A DNA stretch of 64,000 bases, from the NCBI RefSeq assembly GCF_030652235.1, contig NZ_JAUSBA010000034.1, positions 124,001 through 188,000 on the forward strand, written 5' to 3'. Positions 8,858-18,930 of the stretch are shown in pieces. The position numbers were made by a program, and so were the translations under genes. The DNA is from Cypionkella sp. Its GTDB lineage: Bacteria; Pseudomonadota; Alphaproteobacteria; Rhodobacterales; Rhodobacteraceae. Positions within the stretch are counted from its first letter, which is position 1. Every line of letters starts with the position of its first letter. Below the pieces are notes generated by a model. That model did not search any database. It was not told the DNA's origin and worked only from the letters and a program-made list of their open reading frames with translations.

Positions 8858-9343
8858 ATGCGGGATATTTTGCGCGCTGAGGCACGGCGGTTTGCCAAAA
8901 CGGTGATCTGGTCTTGGGACGGTTGGGTTGCGGCTTGGGCGACGGAAAAGACGCTGCGGCAATGGACAGTGGTGAACCTGCTGTCAGCAGCTTTAGCATT
9001 TTCGTTGGATTTGTCGGCTGGTGAGCGCGGTCTGATTTTGGCGCCGGGGCTGCTGGTGCTGGCTGCGGAGTTGATGAACCCCGGGCTGGAGGCAGTCGTC
9101 GATTACATCTCAAAGGCCGATGATCCGCGCGCCAAGAAGGCGAAGGATTGCGGCTGCGCGGCGGTGTATTCGGTGTGGGCGGCGATCAGGGCGGCATCTG
9201 TGGCATCGAAATCACGGTTCAGCACGAGAGCGCGCAGGTCATTCACGCTGATCGCAGCCTCGGGGGTGACGCCCCAAGCGCTTGCTTGGGTTAGGTCATC
9301 GAAGCGTATGGGCAGATTTTCTGCGCGGGCCGCCTTGCGGTAA
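8858..9343 (+). CDS. dgkA: Diacylglycerol kinase (DgkA-type) with an abnormal C-terminus
   Basis: A 161-residue reading of a DgkA-family lipid kinase that recycles diacylglycerol in the inner membrane. Two transmembrane helices and the catalytic core are visible: Glu71, Asn74, Glu78 in E-L-M-N-P-G-L-E, and Lys96-Asp97 in K-A-K-D-C-G. The normal enzyme has about 120 residues and ends with a third membrane helix. Here that helix is broken by Arg111 and followed by 50 polar residues that are antisense to the convergent DUF393 gene. The first-helix R-Q-E-G motif of the E. coli enzyme also reads R-Q-W-T. The protein may be inactive. Confidence 0.75.
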   Translation: MRDILRAEARRFAKTVIWSWDGWVAAWATEKTLRQWTVVNLLSAALAFSLDLSAGERGLILAPGLLVLAAELMNPGLEAVVDYISKADDPRAKKAKDCGCAAVYSVWAAIRAASVASKSRFSTRARRSFTLIAASGVTPQALAWVRSSKRMGRFSARAALR

Positions 9344-9408
9344 TGGCCGATTTCAAAGCGGCAAACCGGGCAGGTTTCGTTGTAGAGGACTCGGGTTTCA
9401 TCGGACAT
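9103..9408 (-). CDS. DUF393 (DCC family) thiol-disulfide protein, 3' end apparently replaced
   Basis: A 101-residue frame whose first 50 residues are a clear DUF393/DCC domain: V-L-Y-N-E-T-C-P-V-C with the redox pair Cys13-Cys16, then F-E-I-G-H-Y and L-P-I-R-F-D-D-L. Members are thioredoxin-fold proteins of about 110-130 residues. After W-G-V-T-P-E-A-A the normal second half is missing. The last 22 residues are exactly antisense to the conserved DgkA core, so they cannot be native. The gene is probably truncated, and its loss matches the abnormal 3' end of dgkA. Confidence 0.6.
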   Translation of the reverse strand: MSDETRVLYNETCPVCRFEIGHYRKAARAENLPIRFDDLTQASAWGVTPEAAISVNDLRALVLNRDFDATDAALIAAHTEYTAAQPQSFAFLARGSSAFEM

Positions 9409-9456
9409 TGCGTGCGTACAGCGGATTTTGTGGTGGTTGAGATGTGGCGTTGCGTC

Positions 9457-10122
9457 TTAGGCGTGCAGCGGCTGCGGGCCGGATTCGGTCAGGATGTAAT
9501 CCATTGGAATATCATGCGGTTGTGGAAAGATTGTTGGCAGGTGGGCTGCGTCCAGACCTATGCCGATGGCGATGGGTGACGGGGTGAGCGTCGCAAGTGT
9601 GCGGTCGAAATAGCCGCCGCCGTAGCCCAAGCGGAAGCCCGCGCTGTCCCAGCCGACGAGAGGCGAGAGGGTGACATGGGGGGTGATCTCGGGGCCTGTC
9701 GCGGGGGTGGGGATGTTCCAGAAACCGCGCTCCATTTGGCTCTGCGGCGTCCAGGTGCGAAAGGCGAGCGGGGCCTTCGGGGTGAGGATAAGCGGCAGGG
9801 CGGCGGTGGCCCCCCGGCCTGCGAGGCTGGCGAGCCAGAAGCGCAGGTCAAGTTCGGCTTTGATCGGCCACCAAGCCGAGATGATCAGGCCGTTCAGGCT
9901 GGAAAAGCGCTGGGCGAGCAGGTGGTCGAGGTGGCGGCCGATGGATTGGGCAGCAGCTTGGCGGGTGGCGACGGCGAGGGCGGCGCGCTCGGCCAGCAGG
10001 CGCAAGCGTTCGGCTTTGCGCCAGCGCGCGACGTCGCTGGCTTGTTGCGGGTCGATAGGATTGGGGTCGATTTCCTGCGCAAGACAAGCGGGGGAGGCGT
10101 AGGGGCGGGGGGATTGGGTCAT
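9457..10122 (-). CDS. 5-formyltetrahydrofolate cyclo-ligase
   Basis: A 221-residue enzyme of the 5-FCL (YgfA/MTHFS) family, which converts 5-formyl-THF to 5,10-methenyl-THF using ATP. The signature is intact near residues 165-175 (F-R-L-G-Y-G-G-G-Y-F-D-R-T-L), and the substrate region W-P-I-K-A-E-L-D-L-R is also visible. The ATG overlaps the stop of a 41-codon frame upstream in an ATGA junction. In the context of a tdm-like gene in this window, folate one-carbon handling is relevant, but the two loci are far apart. Confidence 0.92.
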   Translation of the reverse strand: MTQSPRPYASPACLAQEIDPNPIDPQQASDVARWRKAERLRLLAERAALAVATRQAAAQSIGRHLDHLLAQRFSSLNGLIISAWWPIKAELDLRFWLASLAGRGATAALPLILTPKAPLAFRTWTPQSQMERGFWNIPTPATGPEITPHVTLSPLVGWDSAGFRLGYGGGYFDRTLATLTPSPIAIGIGLDAAHLPTIFPQPHDIPMDYILTESGPQPLHA

Positions 10123-10244
10123 GGGGATGTCAGCCGGGCGACCAGCAGGCGGGCTTCGAGGGCTGCGGTGCCAGCCCCGATGGCACGGGCGCGGCAGAGC
10201 TGGATCTGGGGCGGATGGCTATGGGAGGTGGAGTTGGGCGGCAT
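10119..10244 (-). CDS. Short frame coupled to the cyclo-ligase gene
   Basis: Forty-one codons from ATG 10244 to a TGA that overlaps the next ATG by the ATGA pattern. The product is Pro/Ser/His-rich at the start and Ala/Arg-rich at the end. There is no recognised domain, membrane helix or signal. The overlap and the open frame are the only evidence; it may be a leader peptide or a chance frame. A GAGTG about eight bases upstream is a weak ribosome site. Confidence 0.25.
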   Translation of the reverse strand: MPPNSTSHSHPPQIQLCRARAIGAGTAALEARLLVARLTSP

Positions 10245-10425
10245 CGTGGTCACTCTATGACAGGACTTACGCTAGGCGCGCCGGGCAGGGAATGTAAATG
10301 CCGCGTTATCGACGCGGTTTGGTGAAATCCGACATTGGTTTTCGGGCGAGGGTCTTGACCCGATGCGCTGCACTGCGGCGGAGGCTACGTCTTGCAGCGG
10401 TGATGTGGCGCTTGTAGGAAGCGAT

Positions 10426-11775
10426 ATGATCAAAAGAATGTCCTACATCTCACACGCCCGCGCGACGTTGGCTTTGGGGCTGCCGCTGGTGGGCTCGCAT
10501 CTGGCGCAGATGGCACTGCATGTCACCGATACCGTGCTTTTGGGCTGGTATGGGGTGAATGAACTTGCGGCGGTGGTGCTGGCGACATCGACGTTTTTTG
10601 TGATTTTCATCCTTGGCGCCGGGTTTGCGCAGGCGGTTTTGCCGATGGTGGCGACAGCCATCGGGCGTGGCGATGAGGCGCAGGTGCGGCGCGATACGCG
10701 CATGGGGATGTGGCTGTCGATTGCATTTGGCGTGCTGACTTATCCGGTTTTCTGGTGGTCTGAGGCATTGCTGCTGGTTTTGGGGCAGCGGCCTGAAGTA
10801 TCGATTTTGGGACAAGATTTTCTGCGCACCGCGGGGCTCGGGATGATCCCGGCGCTGTTGGTGATGGTGTTGAAGAATTACCTCGCGGCGTTAGAGCGGA
10901 CGCAGGTGGTGCTGTGGGTGACGCTGGCGGCGGTGGGGGTTAACCTTGTGCTGGCCTATGCGCTGATCTTTGGCCATTGGGGGGCGCCGGAATTGGGCGT
11001 GCGCGGGGCGGCGATAGCCTCGGTTCTGGTGCAGTCTTTGACGGCCCTGGCCCTGGCGATTTACGCCGGATGGCTGCCGGAATTGCGGTATTTCCATCTG
11101 TTCCAGCGCTTTTGGCGACCGGACTGGCAGGCTTTGCATCAGGTTTTCCGGCTGGGCTGGCCGATTGGGGTGACTTCGCTGGCCGAGAGCGGGTTGTTTC
11201 AGGCGACGGCGCTGATGATGGGCTGGATTGGCACCGTTGAACTGGCGGCGCATGGCATCACCATGGAGGTTGCGGCACTGTCGTTCATGGTGCATCTGGG
11301 GTTGTCGAATGCGGCGACGGTGCGGGCCGGGCGGGCGGATGGCGCGGGAGACAGGCAAGGTCTTCGCGATGCAGCCAAAGTGGCGATTGCGTTGTCGATT
11401 TGCTTTGGTGCGGTGATGGTGGGGCTGTTTCTCAGCTTTCCTGTGGCGATTATTTCGCTGTTTCTGGATGAGAGCAAACCGCAAAGCGCTGAAATCATTG
11501 CGTTTGGCGTCACGCTATTGGCGATGGCGGCACTGTTTCAGATGGCGGATGCGATGCAGGTGATGGCGCTGGGCTTGCTGCGGGCGATCAAGGACACAAG
11601 GGTGCCGATGATTGCGGCCGCGGTCAGCTATTGGGGGATCGGGATTCCATGTGGGTATTTTCTGGCGTTCCATGCCGGAATGGGCGGGATTGGGCTGTGG
11701 GCGGGCTTGGTGATTGGGCTGGTGTTTGCGGCGGTCACGATGATGTGGCGGTTTTGGCATCGGGTGCGGGCGTGA
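10426..11775 (+). CDS. MATE family efflux transporter
   Basis: A 449-residue inner-membrane protein with about 12 hydrophobic helices, matching the NorM-like branch of the multidrug and toxin extrusion family, which exports cationic compounds in exchange for Na+ or H+. The N-terminus P-L-V-G-S-H-L-A-Q-M-A-L-H-V-T-D-T is the typical first MatE repeat, and the second repeat starts near residue 235 (R-L-G-W-P-I-G-V-T). An AGGAAG site supports the ATG at 10426; further upstream codons are also open. The substrate cannot be read from sequence. Confidence 0.92.
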   Translation: MIKRMSYISHARATLALGLPLVGSHLAQMALHVTDTVLLGWYGVNELAAVVLATSTFFVIFILGAGFAQAVLPMVATAIGRGDEAQVRRDTRMGMWLSIAFGVLTYPVFWWSEALLLVLGQRPEVSILGQDFLRTAGLGMIPALLVMVLKNYLAALERTQVVLWVTLAAVGVNLVLAYALIFGHWGAPELGVRGAAIASVLVQSLTALALAIYAGWLPELRYFHLFQRFWRPDWQALHQVFRLGWPIGVTSLAESGLFQATALMMGWIGTVELAAHGITMEVAALSFMVHLGLSNAATVRAGRADGAGDRQGLRDAAKVAIALSICFGAVMVGLFLSFPVAIISLFLDESKPQSAEIIAFGVTLLAMAALFQMADAMQVMALGLLRAIKDTRVPMIAAAVSYWGIGIPCGYFLAFHAGMGGIGLWAGLVIGLVFAAVTMMWRFWHRVRA

Positions 11776-11820
11776 AATCGGCGCAATACGTGGGCGTAAG
11801 CCGACGCAGTGTGCCGTTGG

Positions 11821-12615
11821 TCACGCTGATAGATTTTCACCTTTCGCAAACGACAGAAGCGTCTGCATAAGAGAGCCACTATCTTGCGAAACCTCAATCT
11901 TGTTGGTCAGCTTGAACACCGGTATCTGCGGGTTTTGCATGCTGCGGCGGTCGTCGTCACTGACCGGGTCGTGTAGTTGCGTCGAATCTGGGCTGAAGTG
12001 GAATCGATGCATAGCGGATATTTTCGGCGTTGAGTCCCAGATATTACGAAATGCCGAGTTTTCCGCGTAACACTTTTCGAAAAGCGCATGCACCCAAAAA
12101 TAGATATGACGCTCGGATCGCCCATGCCAATAAGCGATGGTCGCCTGCCGCCAAGTTTCAATAATGAGATTTGCGGGCGAAGCTGCCAGAAACCACGTCG
12201 AGAGCATCCGATCCGGACCAGGTCGGGCAAAGCCGAAAAAACCAAGCGGTGCATGCGCCGGCAGCCAATCGTCCAGCGGGCGGGCGCAGATTGTGGTTGC
12301 ATCGACCCAAACTCCGCCGTGGCGGGCCAAAAGTTCGAGCCTAATTTCGTTGCTTATGGCCTCCGGCTGTTTTTCGGTAGCAAAAATCCGAGCCAGATCC
12401 GCAGCAGGGATGAACTTTTGCAGGGATTGCGTATCAAGCAAATGCACAACATGGTCTGGATTAAGCCGACACCAACTCTGGACGCAGGCTTTTACCAACT
12501 CTGGGGCATTGGTGAAGCCTTGCAACCATAGCATCCAGATGATCCGTGGAACGACGTTCTTCGATGCTTGTTGCGACTTTTTGAACGTATCTGGCACTGA
12601 TATCTCGTTTTGCAT
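11821..12615 (-). CDS. Capsular polysaccharide synthesis-type glycosyltransferase
   Basis: A 264-residue protein with the Caps_synth/GT32-like pattern. It has V-P-R-I-I-W-M-L-W-L-Q-G-F near residues 22-34, then E-L-V-K-A-C-V-Q-S-W, and the nucleotide-sugar site region L-L-A-R-H-G-G-V-W-V-D-A-T (about 93-105), in which the D-x-D of many glycosyltransferases reads V-D-A. It is visibly less GC-rich than its neighbours, suggesting transfer. It stands alone, three kilobases from the kpsC/kpsS operon, with which it could cooperate. Donor and acceptor are unknown. Confidence 0.8.
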   Translation of the reverse strand: MQNEISVPDTFKKSQQASKNVVPRIIWMLWLQGFTNAPELVKACVQSWCRLNPDHVVHLLDTQSLQKFIPAADLARIFATEKQPEAISNEIRLELLARHGGVWVDATTICARPLDDWLPAHAPLGFFGFARPGPDRMLSTWFLAASPANLIIETWRQATIAYWHGRSERHIYFWVHALFEKCYAENSAFRNIWDSTPKISAMHRFHFSPDSTQLHDPVSDDDRRSMQNPQIPVFKLTNKIEVSQDSGSLMQTLLSFAKGENLSA

Positions 12616-12644
12616 GGAATTTTCACTGTGTTAATATCGCAAGG

Positions 12645-13058
12645 CTACTGCGCCGCTTCGCCCTTCATCAGGCTTTCGGCCTTCTTGCGCACCAGCACGC
12701 TTCGCAAATCGTGCATCGCCAGCAGCAGCAGGTCGGTGACTTCCTCTAGCTGCGCGTCAGAGGCTTTGGATTGCACCCATTGGGTGGTCAGGTTCATGTG
12801 GTCGACGGCGCGCAGGATGTCATCGACATCACGCGCGGCCAGTGTGGCTTGGCGTTTGGCCACCCACTGGCCGATCGCCGTGACTTCATCCGGCGTCAGC
12901 TTATGATCGCCATGTGGCTTGATATTGCCATTCTTGACGTTGACCAGAGCGATTTCTTCCAGGTCGATGCGGCGTTGGCGGTTCTCGGTATCGACCCGGA
13001 ACACGGCAGCGCCGTTGTCACGGATGCGGAAGTAGAACTCGGGCAGATCGGATGACAT
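12645..13058 (-). CDS. Conserved-looking hypothetical protein
   Basis: A 137-residue acidic, mostly helical protein beginning M-S-S-D-L-P-E-F-Y-F-R-I-R-D-N-G-A-A-V-F, with a strand-rich first 55 residues and a helical second half. There is no signal peptide or membrane segment. I do not recognise a named family. An AAGGA ribosome site lies upstream. It sits 8 bases upstream of nothing on its own strand but directly downstream of nothing coding, and follows the aspartate aminotransferase region on the same strand in the opposite order (it is downstream of aspC by 8 bases), so the two are likely co-transcribed. Confidence 0.7.
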   Translation of the reverse strand: MSSDLPEFYFRIRDNGAAVFRVDTENRQRRIDLEEIALVNVKNGNIKPHGDHKLTPDEVTAIGQWVAKRQATLAARDVDDILRAVDHMNLTTQWVQSKASDAQLEEVTDLLLLAMHDLRSVLVRKKAESLMKGEAAQ

Positions 13059-13066
13059 AGGGTCCT

Positions 13067-15037
<1,971 letters not shown>

Positions 15038-15124
15038 TTTGCGCCAAAATCGTGGCGAGTTTACGATATGTTTTTGTTTTAAGCTGATTCTATCCGCAGA
15101 TGCCATCGCTCGCGGAGTGAATAA

Positions 15125-15622
15125 ATGAGTTTACATGACCCCCTGCTGGACGGTTCGCAAAAGCTGTTGATGGCGGGCTATCTGGATAATTTGGCGTTGC
15201 TGGAACGGCTGCATCGGCTGCTTTTAGACGTTATCAAAGATGAATTTGAACGGATGGCGGTGCTTGAGATCAACTCGGTTCAGGCTTTGTTGTTGTTCAA
15301 CATTGGCGAGAACGAGGTGACGGCGGGAGAGTTGAAATCGCGCGGTTACTATCAAGGCTCGAATGTGTCGTATAACCTGAAAAAGCTGGTGGAATTGGGC
15401 TATATGCACCATCAGCGGTCGGAGATTGACCGCCGTTCGGTGCGGGTGCGGCTGTCGGAAAAGGGCCGTCGTGTGCGTGGGATGCTCACCGATTTGTTCC
15501 AGCGCCATGCGGAAGGGCTGGCGAAGCGGGGTCTGGTCGATGCCAATAACATGGAAAACATGAACCAATCGCTGAAGCGGATGGAGCGGTATTGGACCGA
15601 GCAGATCAGGTATATTTACTGA
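15125..15622 (+). CDS. MarR-type winged-helix regulator (LdtR-like)
   Basis: A 165-residue MarR-family protein. Helical dimerisation segments flank a winged helix spanning about residues 55-125: A-G-E-L-K-S-R-G-Y-Y-Q-G-S-N-V-S-Y-N-L-K-K-L, with the wing at R-S-E-I-D-R-R-S-V-R-V-R-L-S-E-K-G-R. The start M-S-L-H-D-P-L-L-D-G and overall shape resemble LdtR-like regulators of alphaproteobacteria, which affect cell-wall transpeptidases and stress tolerance; the resemblance is from memory. A GCGGAGTG ribosome site precedes the ATG. It converges with kpsC. Confidence 0.85.
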   Translation: MSLHDPLLDGSQKLLMAGYLDNLALLERLHRLLLDVIKDEFERMAVLEINSVQALLLFNIGENEVTAGELKSRGYYQGSNVSYNLKKLVELGYMHHQRSEIDRRSVRVRLSEKGRRVRGMLTDLFQRHAEGLAKRGLVDANNMENMNQSLKRMERYWTEQIRYIY

Positions 15623-15636
15623 CCCGCAGGCCTTTG

Positions 15637-17700
15637 TTAGCGCCAGAATCGGGAATAGGTGGCAAAACGCCCCTGTAGCTTTGCCAGAAGGCGGAGTCCC
15701 AGCCCGGTTGGGGTATCGGTGCCTGTGGCCAAGCGGTGGATCACCACTTCGGGCGGGCAGGGCTTGCGGCTGACCGGATCGTAATAACGCGGATAGGCAA
15801 TCAGCGCGGCATGAGCGAGGGCGAGCAGGCTGGGGCGGGGCAGAGGATGGCCGTCTTTGGCTTGTTTGCGCCGGGCTGGGATTGGGCCCAAGTCTTGGGT
15901 CAGGCCCCATCCGGCGTAGAACGGTGCACCAAGGCAGGTGACGCGTTTGCCACGCAGCAGGGCCTCGAAACCGAGCAGCGAAGTCATGGTGACAACCTCA
16001 TCGCAGGCTTCGATCAGTTGAATTGGGTCGGCGTGGTGGGCGATTACATCGGCAAGGCCGCGCAGGATGACGTCTGGTATCGCGCCGGGGCGCAGGCCAG
16101 CCTCAACATCGGGGTGGGGTTTGTAGATGATCGTGGCGTTGGGATGGGCGGAACGGGCAGCTTGCAGCAGGGCTAGGTTGGTGCGGATGTCGCCCGCGCC
16201 GAGGCGGATCGAGGCGTCGTTCTCGACCTGGCCGGGCACAAGCACGCGCATGCCTTCGGGCAGATCGGGCAGGCTGCCCGAGAGGTTGTATTTTGACAAG
16301 CGCACGGCAATCAGATCGGTGATCAGCTTTTCGGTGCGGCGGGCGGCATTTGGGGGCAGTGGCGTTTGGATCAGCTGTTCAAGGCGGCTTGCGCGGGTGG
16401 CATCGTAGTAAATGCCGCGATCGTCGCTGACGAGGGACAGGGGAGGCACAAGTTCGGCCCCCAAGCCCCGCGAGCGTAGAAAGCCATCTTCGACACGGTG
16501 GATGGTCAAGGTTTTGGGCAGATCAGCGGGCTCTTTACCTGCCCAGACGAGCAGACCCCGACCTGTTGCGCGGGCTTTGGCGATGGCTTTCGCAGGGTTA
16601 TCCTGAAAAATCAACGACTTTTCGCGACCGAATACGGCTTGCAACCGACCGCGCTTCCACACACGCATTCCCAGCGCCACATGACCGAAACGGTCTTCGC
16701 GGTGGGCGCGGGCTTCGGCCTCCAGCTGATCGACAGCCTCTTCAAAGCTGCACAACCGGTTACGGCAGGGATCGACCCATGTCGGGGCAAGGATCATCGC
16801 TGCGGCGAAAAGCTGGGTTTTGGTCAGGCTGCGTCTGCGGCGATCTATTGGGAAAACGTCCGAAGTCAGGCCCCATCCGGCGTAGAACGGCTGGCCAAAG
16901 ACGTGGGGTCGGTGGCCTGCAAGGATCGCCTCAAACCCCAGTTGCGATGATACGGTGTAGACCGCGATAGCGCCTTCCAGCAGGGCCCAAGGCGAGACGG
17001 CGGTGGTCAACAACTGGATGCGGTCGGTTTGGTCGGCTGCGGTGAAATGGCCGCGGCGCAGGCCGAGTTGCGTCTCGGGATGGGTCTTGATCACGATGCG
17101 GGCAGTGGGGTGTTCGCTTTGCGCGGTGGCCAGCATTTCGGCAAAGCGGGTGGAATTGGCCCCGGAATGGCGGATCGAGGCATCGCCTGCGATTTGATCC
17201 ACCACAAGCACATAGCCAGGAGCGGGCAAGGGGGCGTCTGAGAGGTGAAGATTGTATTTTGACAAGTCTAGGGTTCGAATTCTTGCAATACCGTCCCGCG
17301 CACGGGTCAAAAGGTTCGAATCGTCTAAGGGGTGTTTCGCGAGGATCATCTCTAGCGTCGATGGCGTGGCGCTGTCGAAATGCACGCCGAGGCCGTCGAT
17401 CAGGAGGCCGAGGGGAAGATCGCCCAGGCGACCGGGGCGGATGGAACGCAGGAACGCATCCTCGATGCGGATCAGGGGCACGTCATAGCGGGCGGCAATC
17501 GCCTGACCGCGCCGCGCGTAGGGCGAACGGCCCCAGACCACAACGCCATCTTCGGGGCCGGGCAGACCGAGACGCAAATCATGCCCGGCAAGCGCGAGTA
17601 TCCGGCGCAGGTGGGGGTGGCGCAGGAAGCCCGCGTTGTAATAGAAAAGCCGCCGGGGAATGATCCCGGCGGCTTGGGTGTTGGGTAGGGCGACGGTCAA
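15637..17700 (-). CDS. kpsC: Capsule beta-Kdo transferase KpsC
   Basis: About 687 residues, close to E. coli KpsC. KpsC builds the poly-beta-Kdo linker that joins group 2 capsules to phosphatidylglycerol. The internal duplication of two retaining Kdo-transferase modules is plain: I-E-D-A-F-L-R-S / V-E-D-G-F-L-R-S, two S-K-Y-N-L motifs, and A-G-W-G-L-T near residues 274 and 596. The start is the least certain part. A TTG at 17700, eight bases after the export-protein stop, gives the right length; an ATG at 17805 would overlap that gene by about 100 bases. Confidence 0.93.
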   Translation of the reverse strand: MTVALPNTQAAGIIPRRLFYYNAGFLRHPHLRRILALAGHDLRLGLPGPEDGVVVWGRSPYARRGQAIAARYDVPLIRIEDAFLRSIRPGRLGDLPLGLLIDGLGVHFDSATPSTLEMILAKHPLDDSNLLTRARDGIARIRTLDLSKYNLHLSDAPLPAPGYVLVVDQIAGDASIRHSGANSTRFAEMLATAQSEHPTARIVIKTHPETQLGLRRGHFTAADQTDRIQLLTTAVSPWALLEGAIAVYTVSSQLGFEAILAGHRPHVFGQPFYAGWGLTSDVFPIDRRRRSLTKTQLFAAAMILAPTWVDPCRNRLCSFEEAVDQLEAEARAHREDRFGHVALGMRVWKRGRLQAVFGREKSLIFQDNPAKAIAKARATGRGLLVWAGKEPADLPKTLTIHRVEDGFLRSRGLGAELVPPLSLVSDDRGIYYDATRASRLEQLIQTPLPPNAARRTEKLITDLIAVRLSKYNLSGSLPDLPEGMRVLVPGQVENDASIRLGAGDIRTNLALLQAARSAHPNATIIYKPHPDVEAGLRPGAIPDVILRGLADVIAHHADPIQLIEACDEVVTMTSLLGFEALLRGKRVTCLGAPFYAGWGLTQDLGPIPARRKQAKDGHPLPRPSLLALAHAALIAYPRYYDPVSRKPCPPEVVIHRLATGTDTPTGLGLRLLAKLQGRFATYSRFWR

Positions 17701-17707
17701 GACACGC

Positions 17708-18841
17708 TCACGGCCCCGCGGTGGCGATATTGTTGGCGGCAGCGGTGGAGCCCGAAATCGCCGACAGGGTTTTGGTCCACTGTACAAACGGTGCTTCGGT
17801 GACATAGACGGTGTCGCCGTCGCGGATCAGGAAATCACGCGCTTCAAACATGCCCGTTGGTTGAGTAAGATCAAGCACATAGACCATGCGCTGATCGCCT
17901 TTCAGATCCCGACGGCCCAGCACCGAATTGGCAATCTCGGCGGGTTCATTGCGGAACACGAAGACGCCAGTCGGGTCGGCGGTGCCGGTGTTCAGGCCGC
18001 CCACAGTGGCCAAAGCCTCAATCGCCGAAAGGGTTTGGGTTTCAAACGGGATCTTGCTTTGCGAGCCAGTGGCGCCCATCGCCACGAAAGAGCGGGTGTC
18101 TTTCTCGACGGTGATTTTGTCACCGGGACGCAAGGCGATATCAAGGCCGGGGTTGGAAAACAGGTCTTCCAGCCAGACCTTGCCGGATTGAGTGCCGCGC
18201 GTGACGCGCACGATGGCGACGGCGGGTTCAATCGTCACGCCACCAGCTTTCGACAGCATTGCCGACAAGGTGCGGGTGGGGCGCTCGATCGGGAACACGC
18301 CGTTTGCCCCGGCAAAACCGGAAACCGAGACGGTCGAGCCATCGCCAGCCAAGCGTTGCACCGAGATTTGCGGATCAGGCGTCTGGGTGTCGAGCTTTTT
18401 GGTGATGATGTTGCGCAAACCGTCCGGCGACTGGCCCGCCGCTTTGATTTTGCCGGCGTAAGGCACGAAGATGTAACCCGCGCCATCGACCTGAATCTCG
18501 GTCAGCGCTGATACCCGCTGGCCAGTGTTGCCGAGCAGCGGGTCATCCTTGACGTTTTCATAGATTGTCAGGCCCAGCACATCGCCTGGCGAGATCACGT
18601 CTGATCCAACCACCCCCGCATTGCGGAAGGCCGAACTGAACCCCAACGCGGGCGTCACCGCCGTGGCGCGGGTCACCCGAGAGTTGACAGTGACAATAAA
18701 GGCATCGCCCTGTTTCAGGACCGAGCCTTTGTAAATTTCTGCCTTGTTGGGGCCAGAGCGCGGCAGGCCACAGGCCGCAACCGCACTGACAAGCGCCACA
18801 AGGGCAAGGGCTTTCGCCCCCCTCGTTCCGGTAATTTTCAC
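17708..18841 (-). CDS. Capsule polysaccharide export lipoprotein (Wza/KpsD-like, poly_export family)
   Basis: A 377-residue outer-membrane export protein. The GTG at 18841 has an AAAGGAG site eight bases upstream and gives a proper lipoprotein signal, K-I-T-G-T-R-G then a hydrophobic run ending V-A-A-C with the lipidated Cys24. The frame is open further upstream to 18934. Then come a poly_export domain (S-P-G-D-V-L-G-L-T-I-Y-E-N, then D-G-A-G-Y-I-F-V-P-Y-A-G) and SLBB repeats, with R-P-G-D-K-I-T-V in the second half. It forms the outer-membrane channel for capsule. It sits between kpsS and kpsC. Confidence 0.92.
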   Translation of the reverse strand: MKITGTRGAKALALVALVSAVAACGLPRSGPNKAEIYKGSVLKQGDAFIVTVNSRVTRATAVTPALGFSSAFRNAGVVGSDVISPGDVLGLTIYENVKDDPLLGNTGQRVSALTEIQVDGAGYIFVPYAGKIKAAGQSPDGLRNIITKKLDTQTPDPQISVQRLAGDGSTVSVSGFAGANGVFPIERPTRTLSAMLSKAGGVTIEPAVAIVRVTRGTQSGKVWLEDLFSNPGLDIALRPGDKITVEKDTRSFVAMGATGSQSKIPFETQTLSAIEALATVGGLNTGTADPTGVFVFRNEPAEIANSVLGRRDLKGDQRMVYVLDLTQPTGMFEARDFLIRDGDTVYVTEAPFVQWTKTLSAISGSTAAANNIATAGP

Positions 18842-18930
18842 TGCCCGGGCTCCTTTAACTGGATTTGCCTCAAGTTTTGCCTGTAAGGCTACAGAAAGGC
18901 GAAACAAAATGCCAGTCTTGCTTTCTGTGT

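Noticed and set aside
10245-10425. Possible 6S RNA upstream of the 5-formyl-THF cyclo-ligase gene, a common location
   Set aside because: I could not fold the strand into the long closing stem with a central bubble that defines 6S RNA. A covariance-model search (Infernal, 6S family) would settle it.
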